The translations under genes were made by a program, and so were the position numbers. Positions 1 to 8,400 of a stretch of 64,000 bases of DNA are shown here, in pieces; the first letter of the stretch is position 1, and each line of letters begins with the position of its first letter. The stretch is from positions 1-64,000 of the forward strand of contig CAAEOT010000003.1 of assembly GCA_900757655.1 (NCBI GenBank), read 5' to 3'. The notes under the pieces are model-generated. The model was not told where the DNA came from, searched no databases, and saw nothing but the letters and a program-made list of their open reading frames with translations. The DNA comes from an uncultured Oscillospiraceae bacterium (lineage in GTDB: Bacteria; Bacillota; Clostridia; Oscillospirales; Oscillospiraceae).

Positions 1-6
1 TAAACT

Positions 7-13
7 CTCCTTT
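7..13 (-). promoter_or_regulatory. Ribosome binding site of a minus-strand gene starting just outside the window
   Basis: The minus strand reads AAAGGAG here, followed by GTTTA and the window edge. This is the spacing expected for a start codon lying just left of position 1, so another element gene probably continues leftwards. Confidence 0.5.
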
Positions 14-17
14 CTGC

Positions 18-45
18 GCCCCTGTTACGCAATAGGGGCATTTTT
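18..45 (+). terminator. Hairpin with T-run inside the element
   Basis: GCCCCT (18-23) and AGGGGC (34-39) form a six-pair stem followed by ATTTTT. In the plus direction it looks like a short intrinsic terminator, although no plus-strand gene precedes it. It may shield the element from outside transcription. Confidence 0.4.
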
Positions 46-50
46 CGGGT

Positions 51-169
51 GTTTTTCCCGGCTCTTGACTTGGGGAAAATGAGGATTTTCAAATAGAAAA
101 CGCCCGGACGGGGAGTGTATCGTCAGGGCGGCTGTTATCGCAAGATTTCTGTTTTTTCCGGCTCTTGAC
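51..169. repeat. Pair of 19-bp direct repeats exactly 100 bp apart
   Basis: Positions 51-69 and 151-169 share GTTTTTYCCGGCTCTTGAC, differing only at the Y. They flank the 3' side of the tnpV-like gene, the second copy ending three bases before its stop codon. The role is unknown. Confidence 0.7.
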
Positions 170-171
170 CG

Positions 172-498
172 TCAAGCATAGATTAGCTCATATTTTACGA
201 TTTCTTCTGCCTGTGCTTTGCAAGCGTTCATCAGTCCTACCCACTTCATAGGGTCGGCGGCTTTTAATTCCTCGGTGGCTCCCGCGCTCTTGGCAAGCTC
301 CGGCATGATAAGGTCAATCCGGCTCCGCGCTGCTGCGTCGATCTCCGCACAATGCTCATACAACTTTTCACTGGCGGCAAGGGCGGTATAGAGGTCGGGG
401 CGGTAGCCCTCAAGATAGGATTTCCGCAAGTGTCCGTAATGTCCGATATGGGGCAATCTGGCGGGCGGGGTAGTGCCATTGTCAATCAATCTTCTCAT
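172..498 (-). CDS. tnpV: TnpV-like transposon-encoded protein
   Basis: A 108-residue protein of the family named after TnpV of Tn4451. Features typical of it are a central block P-H-I-G-H-Y-G-H-L-R-K-x-Y-L, then H-R/Y-R-P-x-L-Y, and a C-terminal stretch around M-K-W-V-x-x-M-N ending in E-x-I-V-x-x-E-L-I-Y. Function in the element is not firmly known; a small DNA-binding accessory role has been suggested for the family. The ATG overlaps the TGA of the upstream recombinase gene by four bases (ATGA), so the two are translationally coupled. The N-terminus is shorter than in some relatives and starts directly before the conserved block. Confidence 0.8.
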   Translation of the reverse strand: MRRLIDNGTTPPARLPHIGHYGHLRKSYLEGYRPDLYTALAASEKLYEHCAEIDAAARSRIDLIMPELAKSAGATEELKAADPMKWVGLMNACKAQAEEIVKYELIYA

Positions 499-2366
499 GC
501 GCTTTTTTCTCCTTTCTTGTCTGCGACAGGGGGAAGTTCATGGGGCTTTTGTTCCTGCTCCCGTTCCCGCTGTTCTCTCCATTGTCTGCGTTTTTTCTCC
601 ATATAGCGGCGGTTGTATTCGGCTTTTTTTGCTCTGCGCCGTTCCTGCTCTGCCAATGCCGCTTTTTCTTCCTCTGTCAGTACGATTTCCTCATGGGGGA
701 TTTCTACCTTGCCGACAAAGTTAAAGAAAATCTCAACCTCCTGTGTGCGGCTCGCCCCTTTTCCCTCTGCTTGGTGGACAAGGATTTTTTCAACAAATTC
801 ATTTATCATGGCGGGGGTAAGCTCGGAAAAATCCGTATATTTTTTGACAAGGGCAAGAAATTTTTCAGCGTTGACGGTTTCCCAGCTTATACGGTCAAGC
901 TCCTGCTCGTCTTGGGTAACGCTCTCGGTTAAACTCTCTAACTCCGCTTCAAAATCATGCAGCATTTGTTCAAAGAGCTTATCGGAAAGTCTGCCGTTTA
1001 CATTGTCCTCATAGAGCTTGCGGATTAAGCGGCTCAATTCGTCGGCTCGTTTCTCGCTGCGCTGTTTTCTCTGCCGGATTGCCTTTGCCGCTTTCGCCTG
1101 CCGCTCGCTGGAAGCAGAGCAGACCTGCTCCATAAATGCCGCTTCATTGTTCAGCGCGTAGTCGCATACTTCCTTGATAGCTTCGAGCAGAAGCTCATTT
1201 ACAACGGCTGTGCGGATAAGGTGCGTCGTGCAATATCTATCATAGTGCTGGTTGCCTAAATCATAACGGGAACAGTTGTACTCGTCGCGTTCTGGACGCT
1301 TCCTGCCGTTGGGTCGCCCCGCCCAGTCCCGCGCCAGTCCAGCCCCGCCCCTGTGGTTATACATCTTAGCCCCGCAATCCGCGCAAAACATCAAGCCCGT
1401 TAAAGGATTTGCCGCGCCTATGGTGTCCGTCCGGCGTATTGTTTTTCGTAAGCTCTGGACGCGCTCCCATGTTTCCTTGTCAATAATGGCTTCCTGCGTA
1501 TTTTCAAAAATGACTAAATCCTCTTTGGGTGTCGTTCTGGAGCGTTTGTCTTTGTAGCTTTCTTTATAGGTACGGAAGTTTACTGTATGCCCCATATACT
1601 CCGGCTTGGACAGAATATCGGCAACTGTGCCGCCGCGCCATGTGTACCGTTCAGCGGGGTTAAAATTAGACTGATGTTTCCCCACGCCGCGCTGTGCAAG
1701 GTAATAGGACGGCCTTTCAACCTTTTCCAAAGCAAGGATACGGGCAATTTCATACGGACCTTTGCTCTCCAACGCCATGCGGTAAATCCGGCGTACTACC
1801 TCGGCGGCTTCCTCGTCGATAATCCAGTGGTCTTTGTCGTTGGGGTCTTTCTTATAGCCATAGATACAATGGCTGTTTGTATGCTTGCCGGACATTCCTC
1901 TTGCGCGGAGAACGCTTGTTATTTTTCGGCTGCTGTCACGCACATACCATTCGTTCATAATGTTCAAAAACGGGGCAAACTCGCTGCTTTCGCGCTTGTC
2001 GCTGTCAACTCCGTTTGCTATGGCAATAAAACGGACGCCCCGCTCCTTGAACATGACTTCTGTGTAAAATCCCACTTGCAGATAATCTCTGCCGACACGA
2101 CTTAAATCCTTTACCAGTACATAGCCGATTTCGCCGCTTTCAATTCCCGCAATCATGCGTTTCCAGTTCGGACGCTCGAAGTTTGCCCCAGACCAGCCGT
2201 CATCGGTAAAGTGGACGCAATTCGTAAAGCCATGTTCCCTTGCATAATCTTCAAGCAGCTTCTTTTGATTGATTATGCTGTTGCTGTCGCCTGTGAGGTC
2301 GTCGTCGCGGCTCAACCGCTCATATAATGCGGTTATTTTGCCTTTATCGGTTTTCCTTGCTTTCAT
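495..2366 (-). CDS. Large serine recombinase (TnpX/TndX type)
   Basis: This 623-residue enzyme would excise and integrate the element by serine-linked strand exchange. The catalytic domain covers about residues 1-155, with the nucleophile at Ser19 in the motif Y-E-R-L-S-R and the resolvase motif D-L-S-R-V-G-R-D at 87-94. A recombinase DNA-binding domain follows (about 165-300). A zinc ribbon uses Cys328, Cys331, Cys365 and Cys379. Then come a charged coiled coil (about 410-500) and a DUF4368-like C-terminal part with a very basic tail. The start is preceded by AAAGGAG at eight-base spacing. The gene starts about 60 bp from the inferred element end, the usual place for a recombinase in this transposon class. 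It looks intact. Confidence 0.93.
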   Translation of the reverse strand: MKARKTDKGKITALYERLSRDDDLTGDSNSIINQKKLLEDYAREHGFTNCVHFTDDGWSGANFERPNWKRMIAGIESGEIGYVLVKDLSRVGRDYLQVGFYTEVMFKERGVRFIAIANGVDSDKRESSEFAPFLNIMNEWYVRDSSRKITSVLRARGMSGKHTNSHCIYGYKKDPNDKDHWIIDEEAAEVVRRIYRMALESKGPYEIARILALEKVERPSYYLAQRGVGKHQSNFNPAERYTWRGGTVADILSKPEYMGHTVNFRTYKESYKDKRSRTTPKEDLVIFENTQEAIIDKETWERVQSLRKTIRRTDTIGAANPLTGLMFCADCGAKMYNHRGGAGLARDWAGRPNGRKRPERDEYNCSRYDLGNQHYDRYCTTHLIRTAVVNELLLEAIKEVCDYALNNEAAFMEQVCSASSERQAKAAKAIRQRKQRSEKRADELSRLIRKLYEDNVNGRLSDKLFEQMLHDFEAELESLTESVTQDEQELDRISWETVNAEKFLALVKKYTDFSELTPAMINEFVEKILVHQAEGKGASRTQEVEIFFNFVGKVEIPHEEIVLTEEEKAALAEQERRRAKKAEYNRRYMEKKRRQWREQREREQEQKPHELPPVADKKGEKSA

Positions 2367-2425
2367 TAAGACATCTCCTTTCTATGGGCGATTTCTTATC
2401 CCCCTTTCATAGCATATAACTTCTG

Positions 2426-3454
2426 AGCAAATGTCTGGCGCTGGTGCTGGCCGCCGCGCTGGTGCTGGGCCTTGCCGCCTGCGGCAAGGACACGACCGGC
2501 GACGACTGGCGTGCCTCCGGCGTCGTGACCGACTACGGCACGATCACCCGAGACGGCGAGCGCGTGCCCGTGTGCATCTGCCTGAGCACGGAAAACGCCG
2601 GCTTCTACTACGACAAGGACGAGCAGGTCTGGTTTGACGGCGTGGAGTTTCCCATGACGTTCGAGGACGCGGAGACTGCATACAGCAGCACATCGTTCGA
2701 CGATCTGGATGGCGATGGCCAGAGCGACGTGACCATGATCTTCGACCACGGCGACGGCAGCACGACCGAGCTGGTCTGGCTCTGGTACGACGACACGGGC
2801 TTTGAATTTGAGCCCGTGCTCTCGAGCGTTACGAGCGGCACGCCGTATTTCGAGGCGAACAATCTGGACATCAACGCGCGCGTGGACGGCGGCACATACG
2901 TGCTGGCCAACGGCGTGTGCAGCTATCACGGCACCGGCGACGGCTATGCCGTGGGCGATGTCTACTGGGAAGTGACCAAGACCCGCGACGAGACGCACGA
3001 CGGTATGCGCGAGATCGAGTTTGACGCCTACTGCTACGTCCCGGACGAATCCGTGCCGGCGTTCACGACCGAGTTCATCTCCGTGACCAGCAGCGAGCTG
3101 TACGACTACTACACCGGCATGTGGTTCACGGCCTCGACCGCCTACAACAACACCGAGCGCGGGGACAACCACTACATCCACACCGTCTCGTGGAACGGCG
3201 AGACCTACGAGATCGAATTTTTCTACTCCACGAGCTGGGAAAAGACCGGCGACTGGAACAACGTGCTCACCAAGAGCTACGTCGTCTACCTGCCCGAGGG
3301 GTATGACGGTCTGGTCTTTGCCGCCGAGCCGCAGCCCGACAACTTCCGCGACTCGGGCAAGCGCGACCAGCTCGACAGCATCTGCCCCGAGGCGGACATT
3401 CTCAACTGCACCACAGTCGATGCGCACAACTGCCTGTTTTTCCGTATCGGCTGA
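2426..3454 (+). pseudogene. Lipoprotein gene, 5' end removed by element insertion
   Basis: The frame is open from 2420 and encodes S-K-C-L-A-L-V-L-A-A-A-L-V-L-G-L-A-A-C, the hydrophobic core and lipobox (L-A-A-C) of a lipoprotein signal peptide, but no ATG or ribosome site precedes it. A GTG at 2444 lies inside the hydrophobic core and would give a signal peptide without its basic N-region. The remaining roughly 325 mature residues are acidic and aromatic and contain a calcium-loop-like D-L-D-G-D-G-Q-S-D motif near residue 95, as in FG-GAP/VCBS-like repeats. The mature domain is otherwise unrecognised. It sits 18 bp before a second lipoprotein gene, so the two were probably one operon whose promoter was displaced. 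It could still be expressed if the element supplies a promoter and a start. Confidence 0.7.
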
Positions 3455-3472
3455 CCGGATAAGGAGGACGGC

Positions 3473-4375
3473 ATGAAAACATCTCTCAAAAAAGGCACAG
3501 CGCTGCTGCTGACCCTGCTGCTGGCGCTGAGTCTGGCCGCCTGCGGCGGCGCGGACGACGATGACGACACCGACCTGACCGACTTCATCCCCATGACCGT
3601 GGAGGAGCTGACCGGCGGCTGGGTGGATGACGACGGCAACCAGCTCGTCATCGACCCCGACACGGGCACCTACGACTACCGGACGTGGTACGGCCGGGTG
3701 GGCTTCGGCCCGTTCGAGGTCGTGGACGACCGGCCCGTGATCGAATACGACGGATTTTACTACGACTTCGAGGCTGACAGCGGCGGCTTCATCCTGCGGC
3801 AGAACGGCGCGTCTGACCGCGCGGGGCTTGACGGCGCGCACTTCGGCCCCGGCGAAAGCGACGTGTACGCGCCCGAGTTGAGCACGCTCGACGGCGTCTG
3901 GCAGGACGCGCTGGGCGAGACGCTCGTCATCGACACTAACCGCATGGAATATCTGGCCTACTCGCCGGACGGCATGACCGGCGGCACGATCCGCGACGGC
4001 GGTGACGGGCTGGGCGTGTGCCTCTTCCTCAACGGCCGCGGCTACTTCGCCGTGAGCCCCGACGGCAACAGCTTTACGCTGTTTTTCGAGGCCAGCGACA
4101 CGAACGCGCCGGACGGCACGTACGAGGGCGTGTTCTATCGCAACGGCGACGCGGACCTCTATGCAGAGCTTGACGACGCGGAGTTTTACGCGTCCGACGG
4201 ACACCTGCGCTATTACGACGGGGAGAACATCTTCTTCCTGCCGGATACGTATTCGGTCGCGGCCGATGGTCTCGCCTACGACGGCGCGGGCAATGTCTTT
4301 GCCGCCGGCTGGGATATGCCCTATTACGACCCCGCCGATGACTGGGGCGATAACTGGGCCAGCAACTGGGGCTGA
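3473..4375 (+). CDS. Putative secreted lipoprotein
   Basis: A 300-residue protein with a clear lipoprotein signal peptide: basic start M-K-T-S-L-K-K, a leucine-rich core and the lipobox S-L-A-A-C (Cys23), followed by a run of aspartates. The mature part is acidic and rich in Y, G and D. It holds loosely repeated segments of the kind G-x-W-x-D-x-x-G-x-x-L-V-I-D (around residues 43-60 and 140-158), suggesting a small beta-rich repeat domain. No enzymatic motif is visible and I do not recognise the family. AAGGAGG lies seven bases before the ATG. The upstream neighbour is a related-looking lipoprotein damaged by the mobile element. Confidence 0.75.
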   Translation: MKTSLKKGTALLLTLLLALSLAACGGADDDDDTDLTDFIPMTVEELTGGWVDDDGNQLVIDPDTGTYDYRTWYGRVGFGPFEVVDDRPVIEYDGFYYDFEADSGGFILRQNGASDRAGLDGAHFGPGESDVYAPELSTLDGVWQDALGETLVIDTNRMEYLAYSPDGMTGGTIRDGGDGLGVCLFLNGRGYFAVSPDGNSFTLFFEASDTNAPDGTYEGVFYRNGDADLYAELDDAEFYASDGHLRYYDGENIFFLPDTYSVAADGLAYDGAGNVFAAGWDMPYYDPADDWGDNWASNWG

Positions 4376-4389
4376 GGCGCAAAGCAAAA

Positions 4390-4424
4390 AGCAGCGGAAT
4401 GCGTTTGCATTCCGCTGCTTTTCT
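4390..4424. terminator. Bidirectional terminator between lipoprotein and MMPL genes
   Basis: A 13-pair stem (AGCAGCGGAATGC and its complement) with a GTTT loop occupies 4390-4419. It has TTTTC after it on the plus strand and a T-run after it on the minus strand, serving two convergent genes. Confidence 0.9.
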
Positions 4425-4434
4425 ATCGTTTTGT

Positions 4435-7400
4435 TTACGGCCAGGGCGCCCGCGCCGCCTTGGGTGGTTTGGGCGCTTTCGGGGCCTTGGGCGCCTTCGG
4501 CGGATACAGCCGCCGGCGCAGGTCACGCGGCAGCACCCAGCGGTCAAGCAGGGCGAGCATGCCGGGCAGGAACAGCAGGATGAGGATGATGGCCGAGAAC
4601 GCACCGATGGAAATCGTGCGGCAGATCTGCTCGATGGTCGGGTTGCCGAAAAATTTCCCGACGACCGCCGTGACGAGCACCATGATCGAGCCGGACGTCA
4701 GCACCGTGTGGATGCTGCCGCGGTAGGCTGCGATGAGCGCGTCGCGCACGGAAATGGTCTCACGCATCTCGCGGTAATAGCTCGTGTAGAGGATGCCATA
4801 GTCGATCGTCGCGCCCATGAGGATGCACTCGACGATCAGCAGCGCGAGATAATAGATCTCCAGCCCCTGCAGGCCGACGACCGTGACGGTGATGAACACG
4901 CCGCACTGCACGATCAGCACAAGCAGGGCCGGGATGACGAGCGAGCGGAATGTAAACACAACGACGAGGAAGATCGACGCCGCCGTCAGCAGTGTGATGA
5001 GCAGCAGCTCGCTGTCAAAGCTGTTTTCCATCTCGTAGACCATAGCGCTGTTGCCGATGATGTAGTAGTCCCCGGTCGTGACGGCGTCAAGATCCTGCGT
5101 GAGCTGTGCGATAAACGCGCTCGTCTCGTCCGACTCGCCCGGCAGCGTCGTCGTGAGCACGAGGCGGGAGTAGTCGCTGCCGCGCAGCTGCGTGACGGCG
5201 TCGGTGAGCATGGTCTGCGCGTCCGTGATCTGCGCGCGCATGTCATCGGTCAGGAAGGAGGCAAAGCGCGCGTCCGTGAGCAGGTCATTTTGCAGATAGT
5301 CAAACAGCTCCTGCATGGACATGGTCCACGAGGCATCGCTGCTGTACACGCTGGCATAGTAGAGGAACAGCAGCTCCATCGTGCCGCGGTTCAGCTGGCT
5401 GGACAGGCCCTGAAACCGGTTTGCCAGTTCCGCAGCCGTATAGCTCCGGCCGGAGGCGACCGCGTCGATGACCGTGCGCGCCGACTGGAGCTGGCTGGTG
5501 TCCACGCCGCTGAGCTGGGAGGCAAAGCGCGCGTCCGGCAGCACCTCCTGACACAGGAAGTCCACGAACTGCTGCACCGAGAGCGTCCATCCGCTCGTGT
5601 CGCCGTGGCGGCTGATATAGAGCAGGTAGAGCTGGCGCATCTGCCCGGCGTCCATGCCGAGGAGGGTGGCAAGCTCCGGCGCCGAGTAGCTCGTGCCGTA
5701 AACAGAGCCGTTGATGATCCAGCTGAGCGTCGTGATCTGCTGCGCCTGCGCGCTGTCGAGCAGGGCGCTGTGGTCGGAAAGGAAGTTTGCCAGATCTTGC
5801 ATCGACACGTCCCAGCCGCCCGTGATCAGGTCAACATTGGCCGCATGATACGCCACAAACAGCAGCCGCACCGTCTCCTCGTCCATGCCGAGCATCTGCG
5901 CGATCTCGCCGCAGCCGCGCGGCGTGGTCATGGCGCTGACATTCGTGAACGTCTGCAGCATGGCCGCCTGCTCGCGCGCCGAGGCATCAATCATGCCCGC
6001 CATGGTGGGATCGGTGAGCACTTCATTGACGAGGAAGTCCGAGAAAACGGGCAGCGTCATGCCGCCGGTGCTCGCGTCGCCGTGCTGCGTGTAGTAATAG
6101 AGCAGCAGCTGCTTAGCATCGGCTGCATTCATGCCGAGAAAGTCCGCCAGCGACTCCGCCGTCCGCTGCTGCGTGAGCGCGGCAGGGTCGGTGAATTTCT
6201 GCAGCTTCTGGAGATTTGCCGTCATGCCCGCATCGAGATACGGCGCGAAGGCGGCGTTGCTCGCCACATGCTCCGTGAGAAAGCGCAGAAACTGCCCGGC
6301 CGGGATGGTCACGGCGCGGCCGCCGCTGTAGACATCATAATAGATCATGCCCAGCATATCGGCGCTGACCGGGATGCTGGCATCGAGCGCGCCGACGATG
6401 TCGGCCATCTGCGCGGCGGTGTACTGCCGGCCGAGCGTGGTGGAATACGACATGGCGCTCTTGACGTTCGGGTCGGCCTCGAGCCGGTCCGCCAGCGCGG
6501 CCACGGCGTCCTCGTCGGCGTTGTTGTACAGCACGACGATGGGGTTATCCGGCGGGAACACCTCCGCGACCGGGTCGGTATCCGTGAGCGTGTAGGCGAT
6601 CTGGGTCGACAGCTGCAGGACGTACGTCCCCGCGAACAGCAGCACGAACGCCGCCGCGATCGCGCCGCGCCACCGGTAGCTGAAGCTGCCGAGCGCCGCG
6701 AGCACGCTCCGGCGCTCACGCTTGGGTGCGCGCGGTTTTTTTGTCATTTTGCGGATGAGCTTATCGCCCCACAGGATCAGGCCGGGCAGCACCGTGAACA
6801 CGCACAGCAGGCTGCACAGCACGCCCTTGGCCAGCACGATGCCGAGATCCATGCCGATCTTGAAGCGCATGAACACCAGCATCAGCAGGCCCACGATCGT
6901 CGTGACCGAGCTGCCGGTGATCGAGCCGAACGCCGCCATGAGCGCGCGCGTCATGGCGGCCTCGCGGTCGGGATCAGCCTGCAGCTCCTGCCGGTAGCGG
7001 TTCATGAGGATGATGGAATAGTCCATCGAGAGCGCGAGCTGCAAAATGGCCGAGATGCTCGCCGTGACGTCCGACGTCTCGCCGAGGATGATATTCGTGC
7101 CCTGGTTGATGAGCACGGCAATGCCGATCGTGATGAGAAACAGCACCGGCTCGAAATAGGACGGGCAGGCGATGAGCAGGATCGTCGTCACAAGCACGAT
7201 CGAGAGGATGAACACGATCGGCGGGATGTCCGGCGTCGAGGTGTCGTCGCTGCGCACGGCCACGTCATAGTCGGCGAAGCGGTCGGCCACGTCGCGCTCG
7301 ATCTGCGCCTCCTCGTCGGACTTGTAGTCATACTGCGTCGTGAGCTTGTAGAGCGTGGCATCGCCGCGGTTATAGTCGTCGCTGTCCGGCTCGTAGGCCA

Positions 7401-7689
7401 CGCTGTCTACGTTCGGAATTTCCGCCAGCTGCTCGCGGATGGCGAGCTTGTCGCGCGCGTCCAGCCCGCGGAACATAACGCGGATGGTATACGTCTCCGC
7501 CACGTCTGGAAAGGCCTCGTTCATGCGATCCATGCCGATCTTCATCTGTGAGCTGTCCGGCAGGTATTTCGTCATGTCGGTGTTGATGCCGACAAAGGGC
7601 ATCAGCGCCGCGCAGACCACCGCCAGCGCCAGCATGACGACAAGCAGGAGCTTGCGTTTTTTAACGATGAAAGCTGCGATCTTCTGCAT
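4435..7689 (-). CDS. MMPL/RND-family membrane transporter with repeated extracytoplasmic insert
   Basis: A protein of 1084 residues with the two-half RND/MMPL layout: a first membrane helix near 12-32, an extracytoplasmic loop, then a five-helix bundle (about 155-315). A basic linker, another helix near 345 and a very long second loop (about 360-885) follow, and the second helix bundle closes the protein. The half-specific motifs A-L-S-M-D-Y-S and M-G-A-T-I-D-Y-G mark the family's proton-relay helices. Such proteins export lipids or hydrophobic compounds with the proton gradient; the substrate here is unknown. The second loop contains about five copies of a 70-90-residue module. The C-terminus is a P-K-A repeat tail. 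I chose the ATG at 7689 because GGAG sits about 11 bases upstream; the GTG at 7710 would place that site inside the gene. Confidence 0.88.
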   Translation of the reverse strand: MQKIAAFIVKKRKLLLVVMLALAVVCAALMPFVGINTDMTKYLPDSSQMKIGMDRMNEAFPDVAETYTIRVMFRGLDARDKLAIREQLAEIPNVDSVAYEPDSDDYNRGDATLYKLTTQYDYKSDEEAQIERDVADRFADYDVAVRSDDTSTPDIPPIVFILSIVLVTTILLIACPSYFEPVLFLITIGIAVLINQGTNIILGETSDVTASISAILQLALSMDYSIILMNRYRQELQADPDREAAMTRALMAAFGSITGSSVTTIVGLLMLVFMRFKIGMDLGIVLAKGVLCSLLCVFTVLPGLILWGDKLIRKMTKKPRAPKRERRSVLAALGSFSYRWRGAIAAAFVLLFAGTYVLQLSTQIAYTLTDTDPVAEVFPPDNPIVVLYNNADEDAVAALADRLEADPNVKSAMSYSTTLGRQYTAAQMADIVGALDASIPVSADMLGMIYYDVYSGGRAVTIPAGQFLRFLTEHVASNAAFAPYLDAGMTANLQKLQKFTDPAALTQQRTAESLADFLGMNAADAKQLLLYYYTQHGDASTGGMTLPVFSDFLVNEVLTDPTMAGMIDASAREQAAMLQTFTNVSAMTTPRGCGEIAQMLGMDEETVRLLFVAYHAANVDLITGGWDVSMQDLANFLSDHSALLDSAQAQQITTLSWIINGSVYGTSYSAPELATLLGMDAGQMRQLYLLYISRHGDTSGWTLSVQQFVDFLCQEVLPDARFASQLSGVDTSQLQSARTVIDAVASGRSYTAAELANRFQGLSSQLNRGTMELLFLYYASVYSSDASWTMSMQELFDYLQNDLLTDARFASFLTDDMRAQITDAQTMLTDAVTQLRGSDYSRLVLTTTLPGESDETSAFIAQLTQDLDAVTTGDYYIIGNSAMVYEMENSFDSELLLITLLTAASIFLVVVFTFRSLVIPALLVLIVQCGVFITVTVVGLQGLEIYYLALLIVECILMGATIDYGILYTSYYREMRETISVRDALIAAYRGSIHTVLTSGSIMVLVTAVVGKFFGNPTIEQICRTISIGAFSAIILILLFLPGMLALLDRWVLPRDLRRRLYPPKAPKAPKAPKPPKAARAPWP

Positions 7690-7804
7690 GGTTGGGGGAA
7701 CTCCTTTCACGCGCGACAGCGAATAGAAATTAATTGAATATTATAGCACATCGCCGCCGGATGTGGTATACTATTTGTAACAATTTTCGAACGGAGGTCA
7801 TCGC

Positions 7805-8326
7805 ATGGCAAACGATTTTCTGACACTGATAAAAACCCGGCGGAGCATCCGCGCCTACAAGCCGGACGCCGTGCCCGCGGACGTGCTCGCGCGCGTGCTC
7901 GAGGCCGGAACCTACGCCCCGTCGGCCATGGGCAAACAGTCGGCGACGATCGTCGCCGTGACCACGCAGGCATACCGCGACCGGCTCACGAAGCTCAACG
8001 CCGCCGTGATCGGCAAGAACGTCGACCCCTACTACGGCGCGCCGGTGATCGTGGTCGTGCTCGGCGACGGCGAGAGCGCGAACTACCTAGCCGACGGCAG
8101 CTGCGTGCTCGAAAACCTCATGCTGGCCGCGCACGCCGAGGGGCTCGGCACCGTGTGGGTCAACCGCGAGCGCGAGATCTTTGACAGTCCGGACGGCAAG
8201 GCGCTGCTGCGCGACTGGGGCCTGCCGGAGACGCTGCGCGGCGTCGGCGCGATCGCGCTTGGCTACGCTGCCGGTCCCGCGCCGGAGGCCGCCCCGCGCA
8301 AGGAAAACTACATCGTCCACGTTTGA
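7805..8326 (+). CDS. Nitroreductase family protein
   Basis: A 173-residue FMN-dependent oxidoreductase of the nitroreductase fold. The N-terminal R-R-S-I-R-A-Y (FMN phosphate contact), A-P-S-A-M-G-K-Q-S near residue 40 and a C-terminal G-x-G-A-I-A-L-G-Y segment are typical. Its length matches the short one-domain subfamily in anaerobes, which usually works as a homodimer using NAD(P)H or reduced ferredoxin. The natural substrate cannot be told. CGGAGG lies eight bases before the ATG. It diverges from the MMPL transporter gene; a TATACT hexamer at about 7767 may serve as its -10 box, but the -35 match is poor. Confidence 0.85.
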   Translation: MANDFLTLIKTRRSIRAYKPDAVPADVLARVLEAGTYAPSAMGKQSATIVAVTTQAYRDRLTKLNAAVIGKNVDPYYGAPVIVVVLGDGESANYLADGSCVLENLMLAAHAEGLGTVWVNREREIFDSPDGKALLRDWGLPETLRGVGAIALGYAAGPAPEAAPRKENYIVHV

Positions 8327-8345
8327 GCAGTGCTCAAGCAGGAAA

Positions 8346-8374
8346 ACCGCCCGCCGGAGTTCCGGCGGGCGGTC
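8346..8374 (-). terminator. Terminator for the EFR1-type gene
   Basis: The perfect stem ACCGCCCGCCGGA / TCCGGCGGGCGGT is followed on the minus strand by TTTTCC. It lies between two convergent genes and mainly suits the minus-strand gene ending at 8401. Confidence 0.8.
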
Positions 8375-8400
8375 TGCTATGTAGAAAGAGAAAACCTGTC

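Larger units (their letters stand above)
1..2426 (-). mobile_element. End of a Tn4451-like mobile element (partial)
   Basis: The left part of the window holds a large serine recombinase gene followed by a tnpV-like gene, both on the minus strand. The element runs off the left edge. A recombinase at one end with tnpV next to it is the order known from the mobilisable transposons Tn4451/Tn4453 (tnpX-tnpV). The boundary near 2426 is inferred: host lipoprotein coding sequence resumes there without a start codon, and a GA dinucleotide (2425-2426), the known target of TnpX-type recombinases, lies at the junction. The rest of the cargo is outside the window. Confidence 0.75.

Noticed and set aside
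2444..2446. GTG as a true start of the truncated lipoprotein
   Set aside because: It lies within the hydrophobic core, has no ribosome site and would remove the basic N-region needed for export. Kept as a pseudogene with some uncertainty.
4399..7551. Very long open frame on the plus strand opposite the MMPL transporter gene
   Set aside because: Product is rich in Arg, His, Ala and Glu with no domain pattern, a common effect of GC-rich codon use on the opposite strand. The minus-strand gene has clear membrane helices and a ribosome site.
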